Made by a program: the position numbers and the translations under genes. A DNA stretch of 64,000 nucleotides, taken from positions 496,001 through 560,000 of the forward strand of contig VIIQ02000004.1 in assembly GCA_007449985.2 (NCBI GenBank), in the 5' to 3' direction. The DNA is from Desmodesmus armatus (Eukaryota > Chlorophyta > Chlorophyceae > Sphaeropleales > Scenedesmaceae). This document shows positions 55,390 through 64,000 of the stretch, piece after piece (positions within the stretch are counted from its first letter, which is position 1; each line of letters starts with the position of its first letter). Under the pieces are notes generated by a model. The model did not search any database, had not been told where the DNA came from, and saw only the letters and a program-made list of their open reading frames with translations.

Positions 55390-58300
55390 GTCCAAGCGCA
55401 AGAAGCTGACAACGCGTAAGCCTCGCCAGCCGAAGCAGCCAGCACAGGAGGTGCTGTTGCGGCCGGCAGGTGCTGCTGATGGTGCTGGCGGCCTTGGGGC
55501 CATGACACAAGATGACATACCTTTGGCACGGCTGCAGAAGGCGCTGCGACGCCAGCGACAGCAGCAGCAGCAGCAACAGGATGCTATGGCAGCAGCAGCA
55601 GCAGCGGCACAGGAGGCACCTTGTGATGTGCAGCATCCCCACCCAGGGTGGCAGCAACTGCTGGAGCACCAGCAGGAGCTCTTTCAAACCGCCTCGCAGC
55701 TGCCGCTTGGGCAAAGGGCAGCCCAGCAGCCGCCTGCTGCTGCTGCTGCTGGCTTTGGCAGTGAGCTGCAAAAACAGCAGCAGGAGGTCATGCAGGCTGC
55801 ATCACAGCTGCCCCTGCGGCAACGGGCAGCAATGCGGGGCCATGGGGCAGGGTCGGCGCAGCCGCCTGCTGCTGCTGCTGCTGCTGCTGTTGCCTTTGGC
55901 AGCGAGTGCCCTGATGCTGCTGCCCTTTGTGATGCTGACTTGGAGGACCTCAGTTTGGCAGAGCGGCAGGCCCTGATGCTGCAGCAGCAGCAGCGTCAAC
56001 AAGCAAGGAAGCCGCAACAGCTGGAGCAGCAGTGGCAGGCCTTCCAGCAACTGAGTGGAGGACCTGCAGCCACACCTGTTGGGTGCCTTGTCCCTCCGCC
56101 TGCAGCATCGGCGCAGCAACAGCAGCAGCAGGATGACGCGCAGGGGCTGGCGGGGGATGAACGGGGCTACATGCCTTTGTCGCAGGTGCCTCTGACGGTT
56201 AGGCGAGCCAGGCTATCCGCTGCAGGCGAGCTGCAGCAGGATCAGCAGCAGCAGGAAGAGGTGGATGAAGGCGACTTGGATGATGCCAGCATGTTGATGT
56301 CCCAGGTCCCCCTGCGGCAGCGGCAGGCCAGCTTGCAGCGAGCCAGCATCCTCAGCAGCGGCCGTCAGCAGGAGGAGCAGCAGGACTGGGATCGTGAGCA
56401 GGAGGGGTGTGTGCCGCTGATGTCGGCGTCTCAGATGCCCTTGCGACAGCGGCAGGCTAGTTTGAGGCGAGCTAGCAGCTGTGGCGCTCCGCAGCAGCAG
56501 CAGCAGCCGCAGCAGCAGGTTGACGAGGAGCATGGTGAGCTTGAAGAGGCTAGCCTGCTACCAGTGCTGTCATCCCAGGTCCCCCTGCGGCAGCGCCAGG
56601 ACAACCTGAGGCGAGCAAGCAGCATTGGCCCTCCGCAGCAGCAGCAGCAGCAGGATTGGCAAGGTGGTCAGGAGGGGTGTGTGCCTCCAGGCTTGTCATC
56701 CCAGGTGCCCCTGCGGCACCGCCAGGATAGCCTGAGGCGAGCCAGTGTCACAGGCAGCGGCCCTCTGCAGCAGCAGCAGCATAACGATCAGCATCATGAT
56801 GGGGGCGACCTGCTGTCGCAGCTTCCCTTGGGGCAGTGGCGCGCCCAGCTGCAAGGCTGCGGCAGCACTGCTGCTGGTGATGGTGCTGGTGCAGCCAGGT
56901 TGCAGGCTCCGCTGCACCAGCAGCAGAAGCAGCAGGGGTACAGCCAGTCAGTTGATGAGGATGATGCCTTCATGTCACAGCTGACGGCCTGCAAGAACAG
57001 ACGGCAAAGGTTCACCAGCAAGCCGCGCCAGCAGCAGCGCCCACAGCAGCAGCAGCAGCAGCCAGGTGGTATGCTGCCACCGCCCGCGCGTGGTACAGCA
57101 GCTCCAGCAGGAGAAGGAGCTCTGGGCCAGGGGGTGGCGGGTTTGGGTTAGATGCAGAAGCTGAAGCAGATGTGCCCCTTTCACAGCTGCCGCTTGTGGC
57201 GCTGCACAAGCATGCAGCACGCAGCAAGGCCCAGCAGCAGCAGCAGCAGCAGCAGCAGGGTGGGGTGTGTGCCGTAGTGCAGCAACCCCTGCATGCCCCT
57301 GGGCCCCCACATCGCAGACCCCCTGCTTTGGAGGTCCCTGCTGGCACTGCCACTGCTGCTGCCACCGCTGCTGCTGCTACTGGGGCGGCGGCTGGAAGTC
57401 CTGGTGGCGGTGGTGTTGGTGCTGGTGGTGCCGCTGCTGCAGCAGCCGAAGCAACTGCCGCAGCGACCCCTACTGGCGGGCCGCCCAGCAAACCTGCTAG
57501 CAGTCAGCCGCAGGTCAGCCCTCCAAGCGGCTGGCGCTTCACTAAGACACCACCACCCAACAGAGCTGCCGGCACCACTCCACCTTCACAGCAGCAGCAG
57601 CAGCAACTACAAGGGCTGGGACAGGGCCAGGGACAGCAGATGCTGCCGTCAGCAGCAGCAGTACCAGCAGGAGCAGCAGCAGCAGGAGCGAGCAGCAGAG
57701 ATGAAGCCTCTGCACAGCCGCTGGCTACTGCTGCGCCATGCGCAGCTGTCACTCGCGCTGCTGGTGTTGCTGCTCAGACTGTTTCTCTTGCGGTTGCTGG
57801 TGCTGTTGCTGCTGCTGCTGGAAGCAGTGCACAAGGGCACAAAGAGGTGCAGCAGCAGCAGCAGCAGCAGATGCATCAGGGGGACACTTGGGGCGTCAGT
57901 CAACACCAGCAGACCACGGCTAGCCGTGCTGCTGCAGCACCAGCTGCTGCTGCCATTCCCGCTGCTGCTGCTGCTGCTGCTACAGATGATGGTGCTTTCG
58001 TCCCTGTCGCCCGGGACGATCAACCTGACGACAACAACAATGATGACGACGACGGCTGGGAGCCTGTGCAGCAGTTTCATTGGGAACCTGTGCAGCAGCC
58101 GCAGCAGCAGCCCCAGCGGGCAGCAGTGGGGCGCAGCAGGTGGGGCGGCGGCCATGGTCAGGCCGGCATGGGTCGCAACAAGTCCCGCGCTGCGCAGTTC
58201 AGGCGCACCCACCAGGCCTCCTCATGGGATGAGGTGGCTACACAAGCTGAGCAGGGGAATGGTGGGGCCAGCCAGCAGCAGCAGCAGGAACAGCAGCAGC

Positions 58301-58937
58301 AGCAGGAGGAGGAGGAAGAAGACCGTGAGCACAACCAGCAGCAGCAGGAACAGCATCAAAAGCAGCAGCGACAGCAGCAGCAGCAACGGCAGGGGCACCA
58401 GCAGGGGGTGTTGGAGCCCACCACTGACTGCCACGATCGAGCTGATGTGGAGTCAGGGGGTAAGAGCCAGCAGCAGGAGGAGATTGTGGGTGAGGGTGAG
58501 GGTGATGAGGAAGATGGTAGGGAGGACGAGGTCTTAGCGGACCCCACCAACAGTCATGTGCAGTCAATTGCGACTGGCACCAATGCTGCTGGTACCACGA
58601 AGGCAGCAGCAGCAGAATGTGGAGTGTACAGCCCTGCAGACTTTGTGCCCGGCACAGAGGAGCGACCCACTTCCCGCAGGCAGCCAGTACCTGCAGCAGC
58701 AGCAGCAGCAGCAGAGCCTTGTGCCGCGTTGGGCGGTCGTGGGTGGGCCCAGTGGCAGCAGCAGTGGGGCGATTGCACCGCACAGCAGCAGCAACAGCAA
58801 CAGCAAAAAGAGCAGGAGCAGCGGGATTATGGGGCGCCTGTCGGTGGGAGTGTGGATGAGGAGATTGAGCCCCCACTCAATCGGAAGCTGATGTTTGGTG
58901 CTCCAGCCAACAGTGGCGCATGTGTCACTGGTGCTGC

Positions 58938-58971
<34 letters not shown>

Positions 58972-61900
58972 GCTGCTGCCGGTGGTGGCAGCGGTGGAAG
59001 TGTGGGTGGCCTCCGGCAAGACACTGCTGCTCATGGGCTCATGTCACCACCGCCGGACAGGCAGCCCAAACTCAAGCCAGCAGCTGCAGCAGCAGCAGCA
59101 GCTGCAGGCAAGGCTTGTCCCACGCCGCCAGCTGGGCTGGCTCCGGGGGTTGCTGCAGCAGCAGGTGGGTCTGGTGGCCATGCTGCTGCTGCTGCTGCTG
59201 CCGCCAAGGGTGACATGTTTGCTGGGTTCGACTTTGACTGGACCGCTAGCAACAGCAGCAGCAAGCAGCAGCGCACGGTTGCTCGAGCCTTGGCTTCAGG
59301 AAGCAAACCCTCTTGGCCAGCAGCAGCAGCAGTGACAGCAGCAACTACACCCGCTGGCACTTTCAAGACCCCTGCCAGCAGACAGCCCACACCCACAACA
59401 GCAGCAGCAGCAGCACGTGGTGGCAGCGGGATCTCGAGTGGGGCCGCAGCAGCGGCATCGGCACAGGGGAAACAGCAGGGTGGAGTACACTTGCAGCAGC
59501 AGCGGCGGCAGCAGGGTGTGGCGCTGCTGTTGCCACCAGGCAGTGCCACAGATGACTCCGACTTGGGGGTTATCGTGAGGCGCAAGAGGCGCAGGCACGC
59601 CCCACAGCTGTCTTCACCTACCATTGGTGGCGCTGCTGCTGGCACTGCTGCTGCTGCTGCTGCTGCTGGTGCTTGGGGTGCATCGAGCGCAGGTCAGCAA
59701 CAGCAGCCGGATGGCGAGCTGGATGATTGGGAGGCTGCTTTGGACGCATGCCTTGCCAGTGCTGCCAAGGGCAAGCAGCAACTGCAGCAGCAGCAGCAGC
59801 GACGCAATGCACCAGCAGCAGGCGCCCAGCAGCAGCAGCAGCAGCAGCAGGAGGATGAGGAGGATGAGGATGGGGATCTGGTGTTTGCTGGTGCGCGTAA
59901 GCGCAAGCGGCAGCAGCTGCTGGCTGCCAGTGACACCCCTGTGGTCAAGACGAAAGCTCGCAGGGCTCCCAAGGGGGAGGCTGGGGCGAGGAAGCCGCAG
60001 GGCAGGAGGAGGGGCTGGTGAGTTGTGGGTTGTGCTATGCTGTGCTGTACTGTGCTGTGCTGAACAGTGTTTGAGCTTGGGTTACCCTATGCGGTGTGCT
60101 TCCAGCGACACACGTCAAGATGCTCAGCAGCTGCAGATCGTCTCAACACAACAGCATTGCCCATCAAGCCGCAGCAACCATCATGAGGACCCAGCGCGTT
60201 GTGCCACTGCCTGCTGCTGCTGCTGTTGCTGCTGCTGGTTCTGTTCATCTTCAAAGTTCTTTTGTTGAGGACATTGCTGACTCTGATGGTGGGGGTGGCA
60301 GCAGTGATGATGAAGAGGATGAGGATGGCAGCGATGACCTGAGTGGGTTCATCACAACAACCACTGGGGCAGAGGAGACACCAGGAGCAACTGACAGGTG
60401 GGTGTGTTGACACAGGTTGGAAGGGGGGATGATATCATCGATTTTGGGTTGATGTTTGGTTGGTGTGGAAGTGGTGACAAAGGCAGTGGCAGGTGGGGAA
60501 TATCACATTAGTCCATTGCACCTGCCCAAAACAGTCACCCAAATGTGCAACGTCATGCTGTGCTGTGCTGGGCTGATGTATCCCTGTATGTCGCCCCTGC
60601 AGGTCCACCCCCGGCATGGCTCTGTACCACCGCTCCATGCTGCTCAGCCAGACACCCGCAACTCTTGACCCTGTGTGTCTTTGGTGTGCTGTGCTGGGCT
60701 GTGCCGTGCCTGTCTTGAGCCCCTGCAGGTCCCACCCGGCATGGCCCTGTACCACCACTCCATGCTGCTCAGCCTGACCCCCACAACTGGCGACCGTGTG
60801 TGTCTGGTGTGCTGTGCTGTACTGTGCTGTGCTGTGCTGTGCCTGTCTTGTACCCCTGCAGGTCCCACCCGGCATGGCCCTGTACCACCACTCCATGTGC
60901 TCAGCCAGACCCCCGCAACCAGACCCCCGCAAATCTTGACCCTGTGTGTCTTTGGTGTTGCTGTGCTGTGCTATGCCTGTCTTGTGCCCCTGCAGGTCCA
61001 CCCCCGGCATGGCCCTGTACCACCGCTCCATGCTGCTCAGTCAAACCCCCACAGGTGGGCTGGACATCTGGCGCCTTGTCAACGGCAGGAACAGGGCCAA
61101 ACCAACCTACAACCGTGGCCGCCAGCAGCAGCAACAACCTGCCGCTGCTGCTGCAGCAGCTGGCGGTGCTGCAGGGGTAGGGGCATCTGGGAGGACAGCA
61201 GCGGCAGGAATGGGAGCAGGGCGTGGGTGGAGGGATGGTAGGGATGGTCAATACCAGCAGCAGCAGCGGGGGCAGAGGGGCGAGAGGAACCCTTTGCTAG
61301 AGAGCCCAGATGAGGAGGATGTAAGAAGGATGGGGCTGCAGGGTGGGTTTGATGAGCGAGGGGAGCCTGTTGGGTTGACCCTGGCTGACACACCCAGCTG
61401 GTACCTTGAGGGTGAAAACGATTACGAAAATGAGACTGGGAGTGAGGGTATGAGTGAGGATGAGGGTGAGAGTGAGGGTGGGGATGAGGTAGAGGAGGTG
61501 TCTGAAGTTCCTAGTGAAGCTCCAGGGGCTCCAGGAGGTTCCAGGCAGCAGCAGCACCGGCGGCAGGGCCGAGGGGCAGCTAGCCGCCAGCCGCAGCAGC
61601 AGCAACGGCGGCAATGGGGTCACGGCAGCCGCCAGCAGCAGCAGCAGCAGTGTGACAGTGTGTCTGGCCTGACAGATGAGGTGGAGGATCCTGACTCTGA
61701 ATTGAAGGGAACACGGCCCTTGAGAGGGATTGATGGGGCCCATAGGCACCATCACCACCACCAGCAGCAGCGTAGGGGTGGGCAGCAGGGGTTGCCATCA
61801 GGGCGTGCTGGTGATGGTAGTGGTGGAGGTGGAGGTGGGGATGGGGGCTGGGTGCACAGAGAGGGCCGCAAGCGGGCTCTCCAGCTGCTAGGGGTTGACA

Positions 61901-62748
61901 GCGATGGGGGTGATGATGCCATGGCAGCAGGCCCAGCAGCAGCAGCAGCAGCAGCAGGGGGCGGCAGGGTGCAGGGGAAGCCCCTCTTGCAACCTCGCTG
62001 GCTGCAGCAGCAGCAGCAGCCTGAGCAGGTGGTGCTGTTGGACTCTGACTCTGATGGCAGTCAGGGCCAGCAGCAGCAGCAGCAGCAAGGGAGGCGGCAG
62101 CAGCAGCGAGGGAAGCAGCAGCAGCAGCAGCAGCAGCCTCGCAAGCGGCGGCTGCGGCAGCAGCTTGTGGTCAGTAGCGATGATGACGACGACCACAGGG
62201 AGGGTCTGAATAGGGGTGGTGGTAGTGGTGCTGCTGCTGCTGCTGCTGGTGGTGGTGGTGGTGGTGGCACCAGAAAGGGGCCTGCGGCATTGGGGTTGGT
62301 GCCGTCCCAGCAGCGGCAACAGCAGCAGGAGCAGGAAGGAATCGAGGACAGCTTCGACCTGGATGCTGCTGCTGATGGTGATGCCAGTGATGGAGCAGAT
62401 GCCAAGCAGCGGCAGGCGGGGCGTGTGAGGCAGCAGCAGCGGCAACACCGTCACCAGCGCCAGCGGCATAAACAGCAGCGCATTGAGGACTCGAGCTCAG
62501 ATGACCTAGCTGACGGCAGCAGTGAGGGCGATGCTGCAGCTGCTGCAGCTGCTGGTGACACCGCAGGTGATCCTGGTGAGAGTCACAGTGACGAGTGTGC
62601 CGAGTGTGGTGGTGAGGGTGAGCTGCTGCTGTGTGACGGCTGTCCCAAGGCCTTCCACCTGGGCTGTGTGGGGCTAAGGGCTGGCCAGGTGCCTGAGGGG
62701 GAGTGGTTCTGTGCTTACTGTCAGAGTCTAGGGCTCACTGGGCAGTGA
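43705..62748 (+). CDS. FANCM: FANCM/MPH1-type SF2 DNA helicase with C-terminal PHD finger
   Basis: About 21 exons: 43705-43731, 43880-44645, 44996-45426, 45733-45821, 46152-46311, 46929-47012, 47359-47445, 48016-48092, 48473-48587, 48832-48915, 49597-49704, 50054-50304, 50668-50758, 51048-51194, 51434-51681, 51949-52231, 52606-52766, 53021-53135, 53387-about 60017, about 60106-60399 and 60996-62748, some 4,000 residues. Phases agree as far as 52231. Helicase motifs: REYQFKAAWRLI (Q-like), PTGTGKT (I), APTRPL (Ia), DECH (II), LSATPG (III), GEEGLDVPQ-VDLIVCCDS (V) and QRSGRTGRHRPGR (VI). The layout WLYPDSSTLREYQ and FNYYRWFPK is diagnostic of FANCM, which remodels stalled forks and limits crossovers. 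The C-terminal half is disordered and poly-A/poly-Q-rich, then MALYHRSMLLSQTP (as I recall, conserved in plant FANCM) and a PHD finger. Frames break by one base near 52630 and 57131, and the joins around 53.0-53.4 kb are unresolved. Confidence 0.85.
45058..45081 (+). other. PIP-box-like peptide in the FANCM-like protein
   Basis: The codons read QKRIDGFF, an exact match to the PCNA-interacting consensus Q-x-x-[ILM]-x-x-F-F. It lies N-terminal to the helicase core, between poly-Q stretches where it should be exposed. Confidence 0.55.
46434..46832 (+). repeat. Decayed fragments of the flanking exons inside a FANCM intron
   Basis: Bases 46434-46462 resemble the end of exon 46152-46311 (IAAVVVFNY against IAAVVMFNY). 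Bases about 46787-46832 resemble the start of exon 46929-47012 together with its TTCCAG acceptor (AKVIFTAPTR, then divergent). Both lie in the same intron, 46312-46928, whose right half is C-rich. Confidence 0.65.
48885..49022 (+). repeat. Duplicated exon end with splice donor
   Basis: The end of exon 48832-48915 plus its donor (GAGATCAGCCTGCACA to ACCAAGGTAGG and GACACC) recurs at about 48968-49022 with a few changes. The second copy lacks the 5' part of the exon. Confidence 0.65.
49190..49704 (+). repeat. Four tandem copies of one FANCM exon, three decayed
   Basis: Units begin right after a CTGCAG acceptor at 49190, 49324, 49460 and 49597, with periods of 134, 136 and 137 bp. Each starts GAGTATGATGTG or GAGTGTGATGTG. 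Only the last copy reads through to a donor (EYDVRIVQAPPDQQEARKWM). Copies 2 and 3 have an in-frame TAG after the lysine codon, and copy 1 is frameshifted with an internal GTGAGT. Confidence 0.85.
49888..49930 (+). repeat. Decayed copy of the start of the next FANCM exon
   Basis: A TTGCAG acceptor followed by ANLTFLTE and then a stop matches the start of exon 50054-50304 (ANLTFPTEDN). The copy breaks off after about 24 nt. Confidence 0.6.
55081..57210 (+). other. Array of short repeated motifs in the FANCM disordered region
   Basis: About twelve to fourteen copies of a motif near S-Q-[VLM]-P-L-[RG]-Q-R-x-x-x-L-R-R-A-S occur at irregular spacing. Codons start near 55105, 55237, 55513, 55693, 55801, 55942, 56176, 56296, 56429, 56570, 56696, 56813 and 57167. 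The four best copies (56296-56740) contain SQVPLRQRQASL or SQVPLRQRQDNL with R-[AQ]-x-S-type endings. The spacing and protein-level conservation argue against simple repeat slippage. Confidence 0.75.
55330..55391 (+). repeat. Pure (CTG)n run encoding poly-alanine
   Basis: Roughly twenty uninterrupted CTG/GCT triplets encode about 22 alanines just before the basic stretch SKRKKLTTRKPRQPKQ, a likely nuclear localisation signal. It is the longest pure triplet run I saw in the window. Confidence 0.8.
60603..61060 (+). repeat. Four tandem copies of the start of the last FANCM exon
   Basis: Copies begin after CTGCAG acceptors at 60603, 60729, 60862 and 60996, with periods of 126, 133 and 134 bp. 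Each encodes a version of GMALYHRSMLLSQTP or a frame-shifted derivative, followed by a CTGTG-rich intron-like spacer. Only the fourth runs on into the long terminal exon. Copy 1 keeps the full motif in the expected phase. Confidence 0.85.
62594..62727 (+). other. PHD zinc finger at the C-terminus of the FANCM-like protein
   Basis: The ligands follow the C4-H-C3 pattern: C-x2-C (CAEC), C-x2-C (LLCDGC), H-x2-C (FHLGC) and C-x2-C (WFCAYC), including the conserved tryptophan two before the last pair. PHD fingers usually read histone H3 tails; the E-L-L-L-C-D-G-C segment suits the H3K4-reading subtype. It is in frame with the helicase gene through exon 60996-62748. Confidence 0.85.
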
Positions 62749-64000
62749 GGTGGCGCATGGACTTTACCCAAGTTGAGGGGGACAGTCAAGCCTTTTAGGT
62801 GGATGGGGCTGTTGGGGAAGTACTGCAGATGATGCCAGCTTTTGCAGCTTGCCAAGGCGAGATTTTTGGTACCGTCTGGCTCACTGACGCTTCTGGCACA
62901 ACGTTCAGCGTGCATGTGGCTGCTGACGACCGGCCAGGTTGAACCAGAGGCTTGGCGGTGTGCGTGTTCGTTTCTTTAGTGGGGTACCTTGGCATGTACA
63001 CTGCGTTGAACGCCATCAACAAACATGCCAAACTCGGGCTGCACCACACCGCTGTGCTGGCGGAATGCGCATTCAAGTGCAGTTGCACGATGCTTTGTGC
63101 CTCTGGGTGCTATGGTTATCAAATCCTGTCCAAGCACGTGTCTGTGCTGCAGGCAGAACGGCTTCCTTGCAAGGAGTTCAAACCAGGAGTTGACAAGCGA
63201 GCCATTGACCTGTTGTATACATGTTGAGAAGCGAATCAGTGAGGTGCCAAGAGAAGATGGATCAGGCTGCAGAGAGCAAATGCCGTCCTACACATGTGCA
63301 GATCCCGTGATCTGCACATGGGCCCAGAAAATCCTGGGCCAGACATGGCGTATGTTGACTACTGTTCACACCATGTCACCACCCTCCAATCTGCCCACAC
63401 AGCGTCACCATCTCACAATCTGCAGGCCTCACGTGACATCGGATCACTTGACGTAGCATGCATGCGTCCACGGCTGCAATGCCACTTTCAAGATCTGCTT
63501 ACTAAGATGTCGCGCGACGCGACAGCGCAATAGCGCCCCATATCCCGTTAAGCTGAACCTGAAGACGTGCATGAACCCCCGAGAGGATATGATCAACAGC
63601 ATGTGTGCCTGTCTTTGTGCCCGCGAAGTGCTACCGTGACAAATCCACAACCTCGCAACAGCAGGGGCGTTACGCTGTATAAGCACACATCAAAGCATCA
63701 AACATAAATTGTGGATGTTGCATCTTGGTCTGATTCATATCGGAAGCAGCGCGGTCAATTTCACAGAGCCGCGGGAACAGCAGCAGATGCCGTAAAGCCT
63801 TCGCTCTTGTGTGAAACAATGCACCAGACTGCTTTCTAGTAATGTTAGCCTGCATGGGCGGAAGGAGGCAGGGTGCCATGCAGCTGCGAGCAGTTGCTTT
63901 TGCATACCTGCTGTTGCTATGCTGCACAGAAGCGTCAGGTAATCCTAGCAAGGTTTTTGAGAACGATCTAGGCTCCTTCAGTATGGTCTGATCAGCACTG
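62749..64000. other. 3' flank of the FANCM-like gene, no gene recognised
   Basis: Small open frames exist on both strands but none shows a family signature. A clean 12-bp inverted repeat with a 4-nt loop lies at 63293-63320. No TGTAA poly(A) signal was found near the FANCM stop. Confidence 0.35.

Overview
The window is nuclear DNA of a chlorophyte green alga, most like the Chlamydomonadales/Sphaeropleales. The grounds are dense short introns with GT/GC-rich donors, TGTAA rather than AATAAA near gene 3' ends, very frequent CAG/GCA/CTG triplet runs read as poly-Q or poly-A, Ser-Pro repeats in a secreted protein, and L1-type retrotransposons. There is no sign of prokaryotic, organellar or viral sequence.

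Layout. 1-1504 (+): last two exons of a NUP160-like nucleoporin gene. About 1.84-9.04 kb (-): a two-ORF LINE (LINE-1 below) with a (CTA)n-type tail and a 3' UTR containing tandem duplications. 9-11.6 kb: no gene seen, one minisatellite. 11.7-29.8 kb (-), perhaps starting near 30.7 kb: an intron-rich gene for a secreted G8-domain/parallel-beta-helix protein of the CEMIP/TMEM2 type. A second, different LINE (LINE-2, about 17.7-23.5 kb, +) sits in it in antisense. 32.3-37.4 kb (-): nine-exon MFS anion/organic-acid-type transporter. 37.9-43.4 kb (-): RRN3 (TIF-IA), the RNA polymerase I initiation factor. 43.7-62.7 kb (+): a very large FANCM/MPH1-type DNA-repair helicase, head-to-head with RRN3 across about 350 bp. 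62.75-64 kb: no gene recognised.

The FANCM-like gene is the main discovery region. It encodes a PIP-box-like peptide, a complete SF2 helicase core with a DECH Walker B box, several SUMO-interaction-like motifs, about a dozen copies of a short motif around S-Q-[VLM]-P-L-x-Q-R, and a C-terminal PHD finger where animal FANCM has an ERCC4-like domain. Its introns carry tandem, mostly decayed copies of exon starts or exon ends at several separate places. The neighbouring transporter gene shows the same pattern, so exon-edge duplication looks like a recurrent process here. Two long hairpins in introns and a short dispersed element with a TGTAA-plus-hexamer tail are further unexplained structures.

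In at least four places (LINE-1 ORF1, RRN3, FANCM motif VI, FANCM near 57.13 kb) one missing base breaks an otherwise conserved frame. The uniform direction points to residual assembly deletions more than to pseudogenes, but this cannot be settled from the sequence alone. Exon boundaries are my own reading of GT/AG sites plus reading-frame continuity, with no transcript support.
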